From JAXLWB01 sp046328715 (GTDB lineage: Bacteria; Chloroflexota; Anaerolineae; Caldilineales; Caldilineaceae), in assembly GCA_046328715.1 (NCBI GenBank), contig JAXLWB010000001.1:186001-250000 (forward strand): a stretch of 64,000 nucleotides of DNA, in the 5' to 3' direction. The notes beneath the pieces were generated by a model. It was not told where the DNA came from, searched no databases, and saw only the letters and a list, made by a program, of their open reading frames with translations. Shown piece after piece: positions 51,567 through 60,169 of this stretch; the stretch's first letter is position 1, and every line of letters begins with the position of its first letter. The position numbers were made by a program, and so were the translations under genes.

Positions 51567-52604
51567 TTAGCGATTCTTGCGCTCGTCGATGATGACGGCA
51601 ATGACGATGATCGAGCCTTTGACAATGGTCTGCCAGTAGGCGGAGACATTGAGCAGGTCGAGGCCGTTGTTGAGCACGCCGATGATCAGTGCGCCGATCA
51701 TGGTTCCCCAAATCGTGCCAATACCACCGGAGAGACTTGTACCACCAATAACGGCTGAGGCAATGGCGTCTAGTTCATAGCCAACCCCCAACCCTGCTTG
51801 ACCGGAGCCGATGCGCGAGGTAAGAACCAAACCCGCCAAGCCGGAAAGCAGACCCGCAATGGTGTAGACGCCGATTTTAATTCGTGCAACATTCAGACCA
51901 GAGATGCGTGCAGCCTGCTCGTTGCCACCAATCGCATAGATATGACGCCCAAAACGTGTGTTGTTGAGCATGATGTGGGCCAAGACGGCGACCACTACTA
52001 AGATTAGAATCGGGATGGGAATGCCCATGTCGGTTTGTCCCGAGACTGGCATCACCTTGAAGATTTCACCCTGACCGATGTAGTTGAAGGTATCGGTGAG
52101 ACCGCTCACGGGGCGGTTGGAATAGATCAGGGCAAACCCGCGTGCAATCGTCATCATACCCAAGGTGGCAATGAAGGGTGGGATGCGAAAGCCTGCTATC
52201 AATGCCCCATTGACCCAACCACAGATCGCACCTACAAGTAGCGCGACGATGATCGGGACAAGCACGGGTAATTGCAGCCCAGGAAATTTGGCGTCATGCC
52301 AGTCCGGCTGCTGGGCAAGGCTGGCGACAATCACAGCCGATAGGGCCAACACCGAGCCTGACGAGAGATCAATTCCTGTCGTGATAATGACCATAGTCAC
52401 GCCAATTGCAATCAAGCCCACCACTGAAATCTGCCGTACGATGTTGAGCAAATTACGTGGCGACAAAAACGCATCCGTCAGCAGCGCCATGGCGATGAAC
52501 ATCGCAATAAAGATCAGGAGGATCGCATACTTGCGGATAAAGTTGTGCAACCAATCACGGTTGCCTTCCTTGGTTTGGGATTTTGCAAGAGTGGAAGTGG
52601 ACAT
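51567..52604 (-). CDS. Ribose/polyol ABC transporter permease (RbsC-like)
   Basis: 345 residues, about nine membrane helices (IRKYAILLIFIAMFIAMALL, VGLIAIGVTMVIITTGIDLS). TTGIDLSSGSVLALSAVIVA, PPFIATLGMMTIARGFALIY and the ANGGN/E region GGNEQAARISGLNV are typical of the CUT2 family permease. Works as a dimer with the RbsA-like ATPase and RbsB-like lipoprotein encoded upstream. Confidence 0.93.
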   Translation of the reverse strand: MSTSTLAKSQTKEGNRDWLHNFIRKYAILLIFIAMFIAMALLTDAFLSPRNLLNIVRQISVVGLIAIGVTMVIITTGIDLSSGSVLALSAVIVASLAQQPDWHDAKFPGLQLPVLVPIIVALLVGAICGWVNGALIAGFRIPPFIATLGMMTIARGFALIYSNRPVSGLTDTFNYIGQGEIFKVMPVSGQTDMGIPIPILILVVVAVLAHIMLNNTRFGRHIYAIGGNEQAARISGLNVARIKIGVYTIAGLLSGLAGLVLTSRIGSGQAGLGVGYELDAIASAVIGGTSLSGGIGTIWGTMIGALIIGVLNNGLDLLNVSAYWQTIVKGSIIVIAVIIDERKNR

Positions 52605-52614
52605 GGTTTGTTAT

Positions 52615-52680
52615 TGAGAGATTAGGAGATTAGGAGATTAGGGAATTTTCTAACGATCTTCCAATCTCCTAATCTCTAGA
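52615..52680. repeat. Short-repeat hairpin (GAGATTAG units)
   Basis: GAGAGATTAGGAGATTAGGA and TCTTCCAATCTCCTAATCTC; between the ATPase and permease genes of the CUT2 operon. Confidence 0.85.
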
Positions 52681-52699
52681 CTAAACACTTCATAAAATG

Positions 52700-54208
52700 C
52701 TAACTGGCTGCTCCATCATGCTGCCCGGTTGCGGCACGCATAATGTTTTCTTGTGTGGCATCCACACGCATAAATTCCCCGCCGACTTTTCCTTCGTGCA
52801 TCACCAGCACACGATCACTCATGCCCAGGATTTCGGGTAGTTCCGAGGAGATCATGATGATCGCTTTGCCTTCTTGTGCTAGCTTGCACATGAGTTTGTG
52901 GATTTCCGCCTTGGCCCCTACGTCGATGCCACGGGTTGGTTCATCCAGAATCAATACGTCAGGCGAGGTCAGCAACCAGCGCGAGACGAGGACTTTCTGT
53001 TGATTGCCGCCCGACAATAACCTGATTACTTGATCCATGGTCGGAGTTCGGATCTCCAAACGACCCTTCTCCTGGCGGCAAACTTCCTCGATTACCTGCT
53101 TCTTGAGAAAGCCGTTGGACGCGTAGTTGCGTAAACTGGCAATCATCATGTTATCGCGTACAGGTAGGACCCCCATAATGCCTGTCAGTTTGCGATCTTC
53201 AGTCAGCAGTGCCATGCCGTGGCGGATGGCGTCGGCAGGGGATTTGATGGACACTTTTTTGCCGTTAATGGTAATCTCGCCCCGATCCACTGGATGAATC
53301 CCAAAAATTCCTTCAATCACTTCGGTGCGACCGGCACCCATCAGCCCAGCGAGACCTAAAATTTCGCCCCTGCGCAGATCAAAACTGACATCTTGGACAA
53401 TGCCATTGCGGGTCAGGTTGCGCACGGAAAGCACCACTTCGCCAATCGGTGCCTCTTCCTTGGGGAACATGTTGGTTAGCTCGCGGCCCACCATCATTGT
53501 GATTAAGTTGTCGCGGTTGGTCTTGGCGGCGGGAACGGTGGCAATGTGCGTGCCATCACGAAACACAGTAATGTCATCGGCAATCTGAAAGACCTCGTTC
53601 ATCTTGTGGGTGATGTAGATGATGGCAACGCCTCGTTCTTTCAGCGACCGAATCAGTTTGAAAAGATGGGCAACTTCTCGTTCGGTGATGGCTGAGGTTG
53701 GCTCATCCATGATGATCAAACTGGCGTCGTAGGAGATGGCTTTGGCAATTTCGACCATCTGAGTGTTGGCGACACTCAGATCCTTCATCATGGCATTGGG
53801 ATCGATACGGATCTCAAGTCGATCCAGCAGTTCCTTGGTATTTGCCACCAATTTGCGCCAATCAATCATGCCGAAGCGCCCTACCGGCTCGCGCCCCAGA
53901 AAAATATTCTCGGCGACAGTCATATAAGGAACGGGCGAAAGTTCCTGATGAATCATCGAAATGCCGAGTTTGAGCGCGGTTTGCGTATCCGGGATCGACA
54001 CAACTTTCCCATCAAAGGTAATGGTGCCGCTATCGGGCGCATACATGCCGTTTAGGACCTTCATCAGCGTCGATTTACCGGCACCGTTTTCACCCATGAG
54101 TGCATGAACTGTACCCTTGCGCACCATCAATTGTACATCCTGCAATGCCTTGACGCCAGGGAACGTCTTTGAAATATGCTCCATGACGAGGACGGTGTCC
54201 TGGCTCAT
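52700..54208 (-). CDS. Sugar ABC transporter ATPase, duplicated (RbsA-like)
   Basis: 502 residues with two ATPase halves. First: Walker A MGENGAGKSTLMKVL, signature LSVANTQMVEIAKAI, Walker B LIIMDEPTSAI. Second: LAGLMGAGRTEVIEGIFG (degenerate Walker A), LSGGNQQKVLVSRWL, LILDEPTRGIDVGAKAEIH. This layout (degenerate second Walker A) is usual for CUT2 ATPases. It energises uptake with the neighbouring permease and binding protein. Confidence 0.95.
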   Translation of the reverse strand: MSQDTVLVMEHISKTFPGVKALQDVQLMVRKGTVHALMGENGAGKSTLMKVLNGMYAPDSGTITFDGKVVSIPDTQTALKLGISMIHQELSPVPYMTVAENIFLGREPVGRFGMIDWRKLVANTKELLDRLEIRIDPNAMMKDLSVANTQMVEIAKAISYDASLIIMDEPTSAITEREVAHLFKLIRSLKERGVAIIYITHKMNEVFQIADDITVFRDGTHIATVPAAKTNRDNLITMMVGRELTNMFPKEEAPIGEVVLSVRNLTRNGIVQDVSFDLRRGEILGLAGLMGAGRTEVIEGIFGIHPVDRGEITINGKKVSIKSPADAIRHGMALLTEDRKLTGIMGVLPVRDNMMIASLRNYASNGFLKKQVIEEVCRQEKGRLEIRTPTMDQVIRLLSGGNQQKVLVSRWLLTSPDVLILDEPTRGIDVGAKAEIHKLMCKLAQEGKAIIMISSELPEILGMSDRVLVMHEGKVGGEFMRVDATQENIMRAATGQHDGAAS

Positions 54209-54211
54209 GCT

Positions 54212-54326
54212 GCTCTCCTGTCAGTGGGACAGAAGTAAGTCAGTAAGTCAGCAGGACAGTAAGTCAGTGATCTGATTCACTGTCCTGCTGTCCCACTGAT
54301 TCACTGTCCCACTTTCTCACTGATTC
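54212..54326. repeat. Long short-repeat hairpin (CAGTAAGTCAG / GGACAG units)
   Basis: GTCAGTAAGTCAGCAGGACA on the left; CACTGTCCTGCTGTCCCACT on the right. Multiple overlapping units; about 115 bp between the binding-protein and ATPase genes. It could tune expression of the two genes, as hairpins after binding-protein genes often do. Confidence 0.85.
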
Positions 54327-54328
54327 TA

Positions 54329-55327
54329 CTATTTCATGTAATCCTTGTAATTCTCGGGTGTCACCAATTCGTAGTCAACCCAGACGATTTGGCTATCCAG
54401 TTTTTCACCACGTGCAAGTGCGATAGCGGTCTTGACACCACCTTCGCCCTGGCCAGCCGCGTTCTGGAAGACGGTGACATTGAGTTCGCCTTTGTCCATA
54501 GAAGCAAGTGCATCGGGTGAAGCATCGACGCCACCAACCAGGATCTTGCCCAGTTTACCGGCAGCCTTAATGGCTTCCAATGCACCAAGCGCCATTTCGT
54601 CGTTGTTGGAAGCAACTGCGTCAATCTGATCGCCAGTCGAGAGCCAGTTTTCCATCAACGCCAGTCCTTCGGCACGGCTCCAGTTGGCGGTATCTTCCTT
54701 GGTGAGCTTGATGTCGGGATATTTGGCCGCAATCTCCTTGACACCTGCAGTGCGCTGTTGGGCAGCTTCTTGGCTCAGGTTGCCGTTCATGATTACTACG
54801 TTGCCTTTGCCACCCAATTTGTCAGCAATCCATTGCATTTGCAAGTGACCAGCAATGATTGAATCAGAGCCGACATAATAGACGCCTTCGGGTAGGTTGG
54901 CAGGTTTGCGGTTGACATAGACCAGCGGAATTTTGGCATCCGTTGCCAACTTGGTGGCTGGGTCGGTCGCATCAGTGTTCGGCGGAATCAAAATGATCGC
55001 GTCCACCTTCTGTGTGACAAAGTTTTCAACTTGGCCTAACTGGGTGGCGACATCTTCCTTCGAGTCCACCATGATCAACTCAACGCCTTGTTGCGAGGCG
55101 GCATAGTTGGTGATGGCATCGCGCAAAATAGTGAGCCAAAGATCATCGAACAACATGCTAACGCCAATCTTGATCGGTTTGGCAGCATCTGCGGCGGGAG
55201 CGGCTGCTCCGGAATCGGCAGCGGGAGCGGCGGCTGGGGCTGCAGCAGGCGCAACACAGGCGCTGAAGACAACAGCCAACAACATGATTGCGGCGGCAAC
55301 TGCCGCAAACGTGCGGTGCTTGAACAT
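54329..55327 (-). CDS. Sugar/polyol ABC transporter substrate-binding lipoprotein (RbsB-like)
   Basis: 332 residues; AGGAGG precedes ATG 55327. Lipobox VVFSAC (Cys about 24) and an Ala/Pro linker are followed by a type I periplasmic-binding fold: IKIGVSMLFDDLWLTILRDA, IILIPPNTDATDPATKLATD, VYVNRKPANLPEGVYYVGSD, AVASNNDEMALGALEAIKAA, VGGVDASPDALASMDKG. First gene of the CUT2 operon. Ligand unknown; the inositol-dehydrogenase-like neighbour suggests a polyol. The promoter with LacI operator lies 135-185 bp upstream. Confidence 0.93.
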   Translation of the reverse strand: MFKHRTFAAVAAAIMLLAVVFSACVAPAAAPAAAPAADSGAAAPAADAAKPIKIGVSMLFDDLWLTILRDAITNYAASQQGVELIMVDSKEDVATQLGQVENFVTQKVDAIILIPPNTDATDPATKLATDAKIPLVYVNRKPANLPEGVYYVGSDSIIAGHLQMQWIADKLGGKGNVVIMNGNLSQEAAQQRTAGVKEIAAKYPDIKLTKEDTANWSRAEGLALMENWLSTGDQIDAVASNNDEMALGALEAIKAAGKLGKILVGGVDASPDALASMDKGELNVTVFQNAAGQGEGGVKTAIALARGEKLDSQIVWVDYELVTPENYKDYMK

Positions 55328-55462
55328 TTGTTTGTTCCTCCTATAGAAAGTTGAAAAATATAGTAAAAGCCTAAAAGAGGCTTATTACACACGTCGTTCT
55401 TCTATTCGGTTATTCAGTTATCAAATGTGGAATCGGGAACTTGATTAGATCGGCGTAATTGA

Positions 55463-55482
55463 TTATCTAATCGATTAGATAA
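55463..55482. promoter_or_regulatory. LacI-type operator, perfect 20-bp palindrome
   Basis: TTATCTAATCGATTAGATAA reads the same on both strands and contains the LacI-family core AAnCGnTT. It starts at the last base of the -10 element and covers the expected transcription start, the classical place for repression. The likely regulator is LacI 1. Confidence 0.85.
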
Positions 55483-55510
55483 GAATAGCATCAAACAAAT
55501 TGCATGTCAA
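55482..55510 (-). promoter_or_regulatory. Sigma70 promoter of the RbsB-like operon
   Basis: On the minus strand TTGACA (55510-55505), 17-nt spacer, TATTCT (55487-55482). The start is predicted near 55475, inside the operator. Confidence 0.75.
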
Positions 55511-55553
55511 AATCGAAATAACGAAGGGACAAATTTCTCGTGGAGTAAAAATA

Positions 55554-55608
55554 GGAACCCCGCATGGTAGTGAGGAGCTTACATCTCTTCACTACCATGC
55601 GGGGTCCC
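55554..55608. repeat. GC-rich hairpin at 3' end of CUT1 permease operon
   Basis: GGAACCCCGCATGGTAGTGA (55554-55573) pairs with TCACTACCATGCGGGGTCC (55589-55607). It lies after the last gene of the minus-strand CUT1 operon and before the CUT2 promoter; probably a terminator or insulator, though there is no T-run. Confidence 0.88.
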
Positions 55609-55633
55609 GAATTCAACAATTGATCAGCTTGTA

Positions 55634-56461
55634 CTAGCCCTTCAACGAGCCCGCCAGCAACCCGCGCATGAAGAGTTTCCCCAATGCCAGATAGACAACG
55701 ATCGTCGGTAGCGCTGCAATCAGCGCCGCGGCCATCTGTACGTTCCAATCCACTGAATAGCTGCCGGCAACGTTCTTCACCGCCACATTAACCGGTGCCA
55801 TGATTGGATTGCTAAGCACGACCAGGCCAATTAGATAGTCGTTCCAGATCGAGGTGAACTGCCAAAGCAGAACTACGGCAAAGGCAGGCATCGATATAGG
55901 CAGCAAGATCCAGCGGTAGAGCCCAAAGAAGCCACAGCCATCGATCTTGCCTGCATCCAGCAACTCGTTGGGAATCCCTGCATAGTAGCCACGGAACAAT
56001 AGCGCCGTAATCGGGATACCAAAGATGCAGTGTGTGAGAATCAGTCCAGGAAGTGTTCCGTAAAGGTGGAAGAATTGGAGCGTCAACACCAGGGGAATCA
56101 GAATACCCTGATAAGGTAAGAACATTCCTACCAGAAACAGGATAAAGAGCGTGTCCGCACCCTTGAAACGCCACTTGGAAAAGATGTAACCATTGATGGA
56201 GCCGATGAACGACGAAAGGACAGCAGCCGGAATGGTGATCATTACACTGTTCTTGAAGTTAGGCGCGACTAGACCCCATGCTTCAACAAAGCTGCCGAAA
56301 TAGATTCCTTTCGGTAGTTCCCACATCTTTGTCACATTGATGTCCTCAAAGGGCTTGAGCCCGGTAATGAGCAGGACATAGATCGGCATCGCATAAAAGG
56401 CTGCAAAGGCCAGCAATACCAGGTAAATGGCACCACGCGTCCAAAGCCGTTGGAGGTTCAT
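55634..56461 (-). CDS. Carbohydrate ABC transporter permease, CUT1 family (second subunit)
   Basis: 275 residues, six membrane helices, with the cytoplasmic EAA loop YYAGIPNELLDAGKIDGCGF. Starts in the ATGA overlap with the first permease gene. With the preceding permease it forms the membrane channel; the ATPase is not encoded here and is probably a shared MsmK/UgpC-type protein elsewhere. Confidence 0.92.
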   Translation of the reverse strand: MNLQRLWTRGAIYLVLLAFAAFYAMPIYVLLITGLKPFEDINVTKMWELPKGIYFGSFVEAWGLVAPNFKNSVMITIPAAVLSSFIGSINGYIFSKWRFKGADTLFILFLVGMFLPYQGILIPLVLTLQFFHLYGTLPGLILTHCIFGIPITALLFRGYYAGIPNELLDAGKIDGCGFFGLYRWILLPISMPAFAVVLLWQFTSIWNDYLIGLVVLSNPIMAPVNVAVKNVAGSYSVDWNVQMAAALIAALPTIVVYLALGKLFMRGLLAGSLKG

Positions 56462-57420
56462 TGTTCGCCTTCCAATTGTATGCTTCTCAGATAAGGGATG
56501 ACCAAGAAAAGCGCAAGCAGCAACATGACCGAGCCGATCGTTGCACCCAACGAGAAGCGGTAGGCGTTAAACGTGGTTTGATACATGTTAAGCGCCAGCG
56601 TATCGATGTTGTTACCTGGTCCAGGACCACCTAGCGCCGAGACGATATCGAAGACGCGGATTGAGTTCATCCCAGTCAAGACCATCGCTGTGAAGGTGAC
56701 TGGCATCAGCAAGGGAATGATGATATAACGATAGACTGCCCAGGTTCCGGCGCCATCGATGGCAGCCGCTTCACGTAGTTCATTTGGAATGCCGCGCAAG
56801 CCAGCTAGGTAAAGCGCCATAACATAGCCGGAAAACTGCCAGGACGCAGCAATCGTCACTGCCCAGATGCCGTAGTTGAGATCCGATGCCCAATTGGGCC
56901 GGAACCAGTCCATACCGATCTTGGCGAAGAGAAGATTGATGCCGGTCGACGGTTGCATCAGCCATTCCCAGGTCACGCCAGTGACGATCCCGCTCACGGC
57001 GAAGGGAAAGATGAACAATGTGCGGAAGAGGGCCTCGCCTTTGATCTTCTGATCGAGCAAGGAGGCGAGAATAAACCCAATCACAATGCATTGGGCCATG
57101 AAGCCGACGGCGTAGAAAAGCAGATTGCGCAGATCGATCTGGAAGCGCCGGTCGTTGATCATCCGATTCCAGTTTTTCAGCCCGACGAAGGTGAAATCCA
57201 CTACTGAACTCTTCCAGTCCGTCGTCGAGATATAGAAGGTCCAGCCGATGAAGCCATAGATGAAGATGGCGACTGCGATGATCGAGGGCAGGATCACCAA
57301 GAAGGCGAGGGCCATATCGCTGCGCAGCCATCGCCTTCGTCGGTGAGTGGTATGAATAGGGGAGGTGGCTTGGCCGCGCTCCCCCGTAAACGAAGCAGTT
57401 TTATTTGCCAAACTCCGCAT
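56458..57420 (-). CDS. Carbohydrate ABC transporter permease, CUT1 family (first subunit)
   Basis: About 320 residues. The start is uncertain: ATG 57420 or the in-frame TTG 57411 (better spaced from GGAG) both overlap the end of the binding-protein gene. After a basic N-terminus (THRRRRWLRSD) come six helices (MALAFLVILPSIIAVAIFIY, LLFYAVGFMAQCIVIGFILA) and the EAA loop LRGIPNELREAAAIDGAGTW. Ends overlapping the second permease by 4 bp, a tight operon. Confidence 0.9.
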   Translation of the reverse strand: MRSLANKTASFTGERGQATSPIHTTHRRRRWLRSDMALAFLVILPSIIAVAIFIYGFIGWTFYISTTDWKSSVVDFTFVGLKNWNRMINDRRFQIDLRNLLFYAVGFMAQCIVIGFILASLLDQKIKGEALFRTLFIFPFAVSGIVTGVTWEWLMQPSTGINLLFAKIGMDWFRPNWASDLNYGIWAVTIAASWQFSGYVMALYLAGLRGIPNELREAAAIDGAGTWAVYRYIIIPLLMPVTFTAMVLTGMNSIRVFDIVSALGGPGPGNNIDTLALNMYQTTFNAYRFSLGATIGSVMLLLALFLVIPYLRSIQLEGEQ

Positions 57421-58747
57421 CCTCCGCTGCTTGGACCAATGCTGCCTGTGTTGCGGCGACATCTCGGCTCGCAATCATGTCGTTGAGCTTCTGATCGTAG
57501 TCGACCAGGAAACTCTGCTTGGCTGCGGCACCGTGCTGGAGACTGCCAACCAGGGTGTTGGTCTTCCACTGCTCCATTTGCCACAACTGTTCCTCGTCGT
57601 ACAGACTGGGATCAGCGTCGGTGCGTGCCGGGATCGACCCCTTGATTGGGTTGAAGGCATCCTGGCCTTCCTTCGATCCACAAACCTTCAGCCAGGCGAT
57701 GGCGTTGTCGCGATACTTCACACCCTTGGGCAGGCCGAAGGAGTCGGACAAGAGCAGATAAATGCCATCTGTGCCGGGGCTGGCCGCCCACTTGTAATCC
57801 TTGAAGTTCTTGGACTTGTAGTAACCATGCAGCCAGTCGCCACTGATCATCATGAACGGGCCATCGTCGTTCATCAACATATCATTGACACCTGTGCCAG
57901 ACTCACTCAGATAGTCGGGCTGGGCGTAGTCATAGAGCTTGTTCATGATCTCCAATGCATGGGTCATGCGTGGATCGGACCATGGAATCGTGCCGTCAAA
58001 CAGACCTGGCCAATCCTTGGCACCAAAGACCGACAGGATGATGCACTCCATGGTCTGGCCGTTGCCGCCGCCGCCAGCACCTGCCAGCGCAATCGCCGGG
58101 ATGCCCTTGGCCTTCATGGCCTCTGCCATGACCAGGAACTCATCCCAATCTTTGGGCAGTTCCTTGGCACCGATGGCATCAAGCTTGCCGGGGCGATACC
58201 ACATCAGGTTCGAGCGGTGAATGTTGACCGGCACAGACCAGGGATGGCCGTCGTACATAATGACGTTCATCAGGTCGGGCGGGAAGACCTTGTCCCAGCC
58301 TTCGGATGCGTACAGATCATCCAGTGGTTCCATGCGACCGGCGACGACGTGGCTGTCGATCAACTCATGGCCCAGGTGTACCTGGAAGCTCTCGGGCGGG
58401 TCGCCACCCAACATGCGGGTTTCGAGCAGCGCCTTCATCTCACCACCTTGACCAGCGCCGTTCGCAGCGACTGCTGCATTGATGACCTCGACACCCGGAT
58501 TGTCCCGCTTGTAGATCTCGAACAGTTTATTCAACCCTTCAACCTCACCACCGGCTGTCCACCAGGAGAAGATCTCCAGTTTGCTGCCAGCGGCCGCTGC
58601 CCCACCGCCAGCCGCTGCTGGTGCAGATGCTGCGGGTGCGCCTGCTGGTGCCACAGGGGCAGCACAGGCGGCCAAGCCAACTGCGGCTGCACCCATGCCT
58701 GCAATTTGCAGAAATTGACGTCGAGTTACTGATTGTTGGAAACGCAT
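57401..58747 (-). CDS. Extracellular solute-binding protein, family 1, with Tat-type lipoprotein signal
   Basis: 448 residues from ATG 58747, with GGAGGT upstream; the frame runs on to 58801 without support. The N-terminus carries a twin-arginine motif TRRQFLQIAGMG and a lipobox GLAAC, so it is probably a Tat-exported lipoprotein. The mature part has the family 1 fold: LEIFSWWTAGGEVEGLNKLF, VEVINAAVAANGAGQGGEMK, GHPWSVPVNIHRSNLMWYR. It binds a sugar for the CUT1 permeases that follow. Divergent from lacI 2. Confidence 0.92.
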   Translation of the reverse strand: MRFQQSVTRRQFLQIAGMGAAAVGLAACAAPVAPAGAPAASAPAAAGGGAAAAGSKLEIFSWWTAGGEVEGLNKLFEIYKRDNPGVEVINAAVAANGAGQGGEMKALLETRMLGGDPPESFQVHLGHELIDSHVVAGRMEPLDDLYASEGWDKVFPPDLMNVIMYDGHPWSVPVNIHRSNLMWYRPGKLDAIGAKELPKDWDEFLVMAEAMKAKGIPAIALAGAGGGGNGQTMECIILSVFGAKDWPGLFDGTIPWSDPRMTHALEIMNKLYDYAQPDYLSESGTGVNDMLMNDDGPFMMISGDWLHGYYKSKNFKDYKWAASPGTDGIYLLLSDSFGLPKGVKYRDNAIAWLKVCGSKEGQDAFNPIKGSIPARTDADPSLYDEEQLWQMEQWKTNTLVGSLQHGAAAKQSFLVDYDQKLNDMIASRDVAATQAALVQAAEDAEFGK

Positions 58748-58792
58748 AGAATGGTACCTCCGAACTCTTTGAGTAACTACAATTTGAGATGA

Positions 58793-58811
58793 GTTAGCCA
58801 AAACGGCTAAC
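58793..58811. promoter_or_regulatory. Palindrome in leader of CUT1 operon
   Basis: GTTAGCC-AAAAC-GGCTAAC lies 46 bp upstream of the binding-protein start and about 85 nt after its predicted transcription start. Could be a second regulator site or an RNA hairpin near the ribosome site. Confidence 0.5.
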
Positions 58812-58899
58812 TAACGTAAAGACATAGACTGATGGGATAAGGCGCAGCCTCGAAACACGCTATGGCACGATATGGGAAGCATCACAACTGCGCATTATC

Positions 58900-58928
58900 A
58901 CTATACGCCTGTCTTGCGAAAAGGTCAA
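58900..58928 (-). promoter_or_regulatory. Sigma70 promoter of the CUT1 operon
   Basis: On the minus strand TTGACC (58928-58923), 17-nt spacer, TATAGT (58905-58900). Predicted start near 58893 gives a ~145-nt leader. Confidence 0.65.
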
Positions 58929-58958
58929 GCAGGCGCATAGACTGCCTACGGATTCTAG

Positions 58959-58987
58959 TTGACAGCCACCTAAGGCTATGCTATGAT
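58959..58987 (+). promoter_or_regulatory. Sigma70 promoter of lacI 2
   Basis: Perfect TTGACA (58959-58964), 17-nt spacer, TATGAT (58982-58987). The predicted start near 58994 falls inside the operator. Confidence 0.8.
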
Positions 58988-59000
58988 GTAAACGTTTACA
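58987..59000. promoter_or_regulatory. LacI-type operator, perfect 14-bp palindrome
   Basis: TGTAAACGTTTACA overlaps the end of the -10 element and start site of lacI 2; AAAACGTTCACA just after it (59002-59013) is a second, weaker copy. Implies autorepression, and possibly control of the divergent CUT1 promoter 60 bp away. Confidence 0.88.
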
Positions 59001-59065
59001 GAAAACGTTCACACAGCTTCCTTCCTCAATTAACTCGGTTAATAAGTGTAGATCTATTCGTTGCT

Positions 59066-60124
59066 ATGAAATTTCAGGCGAAATCTGCCTCTCGTTCTCA
59101 ACACGAAAAGGAGGGCGGAAATGTCACAATTGTCGATGTCGCTCGTCGGGCTGATGTCTCCTATGTGACTGTTTCGCGTGTGCTTAACAACAAAGACTAT
59201 GTCAAAGAAGAGACGCGCCAGCGAGTGCTCCAAGCCTTAGGTGAACTTGGCTATGTCGCCAATCGACAAGCACGCAGCTTGCGCGGCGGACGCACTTATA
59301 CCATTGGCTTGCTGGTACGCGATTTCGGTACGGGCTATATTGGTGAGATCATTCGCGGTATTGATACTGAGTTGAGGGAACACCAGTATGATTTGATGTT
59401 ATACACAACACATGGACGTGGACGTCGTGAATCGGACTATGTAGCGACGTTAACGCGAGGCATGGTCGATGGTCTACTCTTGGTGTTACCGCGCACCCCG
59501 GAAGATTATCTGGCAGAGCTACGCAAAAGTCGTTTCCCGCATGTGTTAATTGATCATCAAGGGGTGGATATGACGGGTCCTGCCGTCGGTGCCACCAACT
59601 GGCAAGGTGGCTACGATGGTACCGCTTATCTCGTTGGATTGGGCCATCGGCGAATTGGATTCATTACCGGCGATTTGACGCTTGGCTGCGCGGTAGAGCG
59701 GCGTGCTGGATATCAGGCGGCTTTGTGCCATTATGGCTTGCCGATCGAACCATCCTTAATTGTTGAAGGTGATTTTTCCCAAACCGCGGGCTACAGTGGT
59801 ACCAAGACCTTATTGGCATTACAGAAGCCGCCCAGTGCGATCTTTGCCTCAAATGACGCAACGGCCTTTGGCGTTATGGAAGCTGCCCGCGAACAAGGGT
59901 TACGCATTCCTGAAGATCTATCGATCGTGGGCTTTGACGACATTCCTCAAGCGAAGAGTCTTCATCCGGCGCTTACCACCGTACATCAGCCGCTCGAAGC
60001 GATGGGACGCGTGGCAACGCAGATGTTGTTTGGATACCTGGCAGATCCGAGCCGCGCCGAGGAGCGCATCGAGTTGCCCACCCAGTTGATCATCCGGAAT
60101 TCATGCCTGTCGTGTGCATTATAA
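59066..60124 (+). CDS. LacI family transcriptional regulator 2
   Basis: 352 residues from ATG 59066 (MKFQAKSASRSQHEK). The frame is open back to 58862, but the promoter and operator at 58959-59000 lie inside that extension, so it cannot be the start. Helix-turn-helix VTIVDVARRADVSYVTVSRV, then the effector domain (YTIGLLVRDFGTGYIGEIIR, FASNDATAFGVMEAAR, SIVGFDDIPQAKSLHPALTT). It probably controls the divergent CUT1 sugar transporter and itself. Confidence 0.93.
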   Translation: MKFQAKSASRSQHEKEGGNVTIVDVARRADVSYVTVSRVLNNKDYVKEETRQRVLQALGELGYVANRQARSLRGGRTYTIGLLVRDFGTGYIGEIIRGIDTELREHQYDLMLYTTHGRGRRESDYVATLTRGMVDGLLLVLPRTPEDYLAELRKSRFPHVLIDHQGVDMTGPAVGATNWQGGYDGTAYLVGLGHRRIGFITGDLTLGCAVERRAGYQAALCHYGLPIEPSLIVEGDFSQTAGYSGTKTLLALQKPPSAIFASNDATAFGVMEAAREQGLRIPEDLSIVGFDDIPQAKSLHPALTTVHQPLEAMGRVATQMLFGYLADPSRAEERIELPTQLIIRNSCLSCAL

Positions 60125-60169
60125 TATTCGTTAGTAACACATCAATCACAAAGCCATAAGGAGAAAAAG

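Noticed and set aside
58862..59065. 68-codon N-terminal extension of LacI 2
   Set aside because: The promoter and operator of the gene lie inside it.
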